From contig JBAXKJ010000007.1 in the NCBI GenBank assembly GCA_037137375.1, positions 1-64,000 of the forward strand: a stretch of 64,000 bases of DNA, in the 5' to 3' direction. Positions 62,814-64,000 of the stretch are shown here, in pieces. The stretch's first letter is position 1; each line of letters starts with the position of its first letter. Under the pieces are notes generated by a model. That model saw nothing but the letters and a program-made list of their open reading frames with translations. It had not been told where the DNA came from and did no database searches. This DNA is from CAINVV01 sp037137375. Lineage in GTDB: Bacteria > Bacteroidota > Bacteroidia > Bacteroidales > Prolixibacteraceae. The translations under genes and the position numbers were made by a program.

Positions 62814-64000
62814 TTACCATCCAGGTGTTTGAACCCAACCCTTGTATTTAACCAGATCGCTGAAAGGAACCGGATACCAATACATGGTTGGTGCAGTGAA
62901 TTTACGATCTTCGATTTTCACAACTTCATACGAGAAGGCGTTTGTACCGGTTTTGGTGATCCGCATCCCTCGCAGTGGATCATTTTCAGTTTGGGCGGCA
63001 ATCATCCAACGACGGACGTCCCAAAAACGGTGACCTTCGAATGCTAATTCTATTCTTCTCTCGTTTCGTACTTTTTCCCTGAAATCAACTTGTGATAAAC
63101 CCGTTGGGATGGCTGGCATGGCAACGCCTGTCCTGGCCCTTATCTGGTTGAGCGCAGTTCTTGCAGAAATGGTGTAACCCGGAGGAATCACATCCGGACC
63201 AAAGGCCTCGTTTAAAGCTTCAGCATAATTCAGAAGGATTTCGCCATATCTGAAAATATGCCAGACGTGAGAGGCTGTCTGATTGGTTGTCAGGTTAATT
63301 TTCTCCTGAACAAACTTCTTAAGATAATAGCCTGTCGTTGTAGCATTATTTTTCCCGATTCCATCGGTACCACCTACAAAAGCCTTCACTGTACTGTCAT
63401 TCCATAAAGTATTGTTTGTTAGCACAGTCATAGCTAAACGAGGATCCCTGTTTACGTATGGATTTTGCGGATTGTATCCGGAGGTTGCATCTGAAATCAG
63501 TTTCCCGTTCGACATCTCATACGAATCAATAAGGTTTTGAGATGGACATGTTGCATTGGCCCCAACACCAAAAGCGTACAGGCGGTTACCTCCTGATGGA
63601 TAATTCCATTTCTCCATGTTATTGGAATTGGCATTGCGATAATCGAGAATTATTTCAGTGTTGGTTGCAGTGGTGTTGAGAAAAAGGTTTCTGTAATCGA
63701 CATTCAGATTATAGACATTCAGTGCCATCAGATCCCTGGCAACACCTGCAGCCTGTTCGCAAAAAGCGGCATTGTACTGTCCGCCATTGTTAACCGGACT
63801 CGCAGCGAACAGCAGTACGCGGCACTTTAAAGCCATGGCGGCACCTTTGGTAATACGTCCCATATAGGCACTTTCCCAGGTTACTTTCAAATCAGGAATG
63901 ATCGCATCCAGTTCACCCAAAATATATGTTCTTATCGCATCGGATTTCTGACGGGTCAAGGCGTAGCTCTCTTCCAGGGTCATGGTTTTATTGACAATAG
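62814..64000 (-). CDS. SusD-like lipoprotein, N-terminus outside the window
   Basis: Partial: the frame stays open to the window edge (…IVNKTMTLEE at 63983 upstream), so the signal peptide and first ~150 residues are missing. What remains shows ITKGAAMALKCRVLLFAASPV, CPSQNLIDSYEMSNGK, GYYLKKFV, RYGEILLNYAEALNEAFGP, ERRIELAFEGHRFWDVRRW and the terminal WVQTPGW of the SusD/RagB family. It is most like the SusD at 10820 in the order and wording of these motifs. A SusC partner is expected immediately beyond the right edge. It should begin the transcription unit that runs through the two surface lipoproteins to the hairpin at 60668. Confidence 0.93.
   Translation of the reverse strand, partial: IVNKTMTLEESYALTRQKSDAIRTYILGELDAIIPDLKVTWESAYMGRITKGAAMALKCRVLLFAASPVNNGGQYNAAFCEQAAGVARDLMALNVYNLNVDYRNLFLNTTATNTEIILDYRNANSNNMEKWNYPSGGNRLYAFGVGANATCPSQNLIDSYEMSNGKLISDATSGYNPQNPYVNRDPRLAMTVLTNNTLWNDSTVKAFVGGTDGIGKNNATTTGYYLKKFVQEKINLTTNQTASHVWHIFRYGEILLNYAEALNEAFGPDVIPPGYTISARTALNQIRARTGVAMPAIPTGLSQVDFREKVRNERRIELAFEGHRFWDVRRWMIAAQTENDPLRGMRITKTGTNAFSYEVVKIEDRKFTAPTMYWYPVPFSDLVKYKGWVQTPGW

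Noticed and set aside
1..64000. CRISPR array, rRNA genes, integrase or conjugation genes
   Set aside because: No regularly spaced identical repeats with unique spacers, no rRNA signature and no recombinase or transfer protein were seen in any translated frame.

Overview
The window looks like a chromosomal segment of a glycan-degrading member of the Bacteroidota, probably a Bacteroidales/Marinilabiliales-type organism. The evidence is two tandem SusC/SusD pairs plus a third SusD, a one-protein hybrid two-component regulator (HTCS), a C-terminal type IX secretion sorting domain, many lipoprotein signals, and a -7 promoter element of the TAnnTTTG type in front of the tRNA gene. The genus cannot be fixed from the sequence alone.

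Layout. 1-4306: a non-coding left edge with two kinds of short repeats, a soluble multi-PAS hybrid histidine kinase (minus strand), and a tRNA-Pro(TGG) gene with its own promoter and a strong terminator. 4462-24588: polysaccharide utilisation locus A, all on the minus strand. It reads, in transcription order, HTCS regulator, then SusC1-SusD1-SusC2-SusD2-GH97-GH3-GH28-like, ending in a decayed 3' remnant of a GH31 gene. 24703-36485: further minus-strand degradative genes: GH43-like with CBM32/FnIII, a PQQ-type propeller, GH3, two Cys-type sulfatases and a large Tat-exported protein of unknown activity. 36536-38509: a GT-C/TPR membrane protein. 38786-41000: the only plus-strand protein genes, a bactofilin with a repetitive acidic tail followed by an actin-like ATPase. 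41055-64000: locus B, again minus strand. In transcription order it reads SusD (cut by the window edge), two surface lipoproteins, a terminator hairpin, GH78, GH106, a T9SS-exported protein, GH127, a GH43/GH32-like propeller, an unrecognised 965-residue secreted protein, a GH99-like protein and a second GH78.

How the genes fit together. Locus B carries three alpha-L-rhamnosidases (two GH78, one GH106) and a beta-L-arabinofuranosidase (GH127). Locus A adds GH97, GH3, GH43 and GH28-like enzymes, with two sulfatases next to it. Together they suggest use of a branched, rhamnose- and arabinose-containing, possibly sulfated or uronate-containing plant or algal glycan. The exact substrate is inference.

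The most unusual item is the actin-like protein at 39945-41000. The phosphate-1 motif (residues 329-341, GIDLGNSNT core), which opens every ordinary actin/ParM/MreB/Hsp70-type ATPase domain, lies at the very C-terminus. The N-terminus begins with what is normally the next strand (FPS motif). An in-frame stop lies one codon upstream of the start, so no N-terminal copy is possible. This order is what a circularly permuted actin fold would look like. The gene sits directly behind a bactofilin gene, suggesting a two-component cytoskeletal module.
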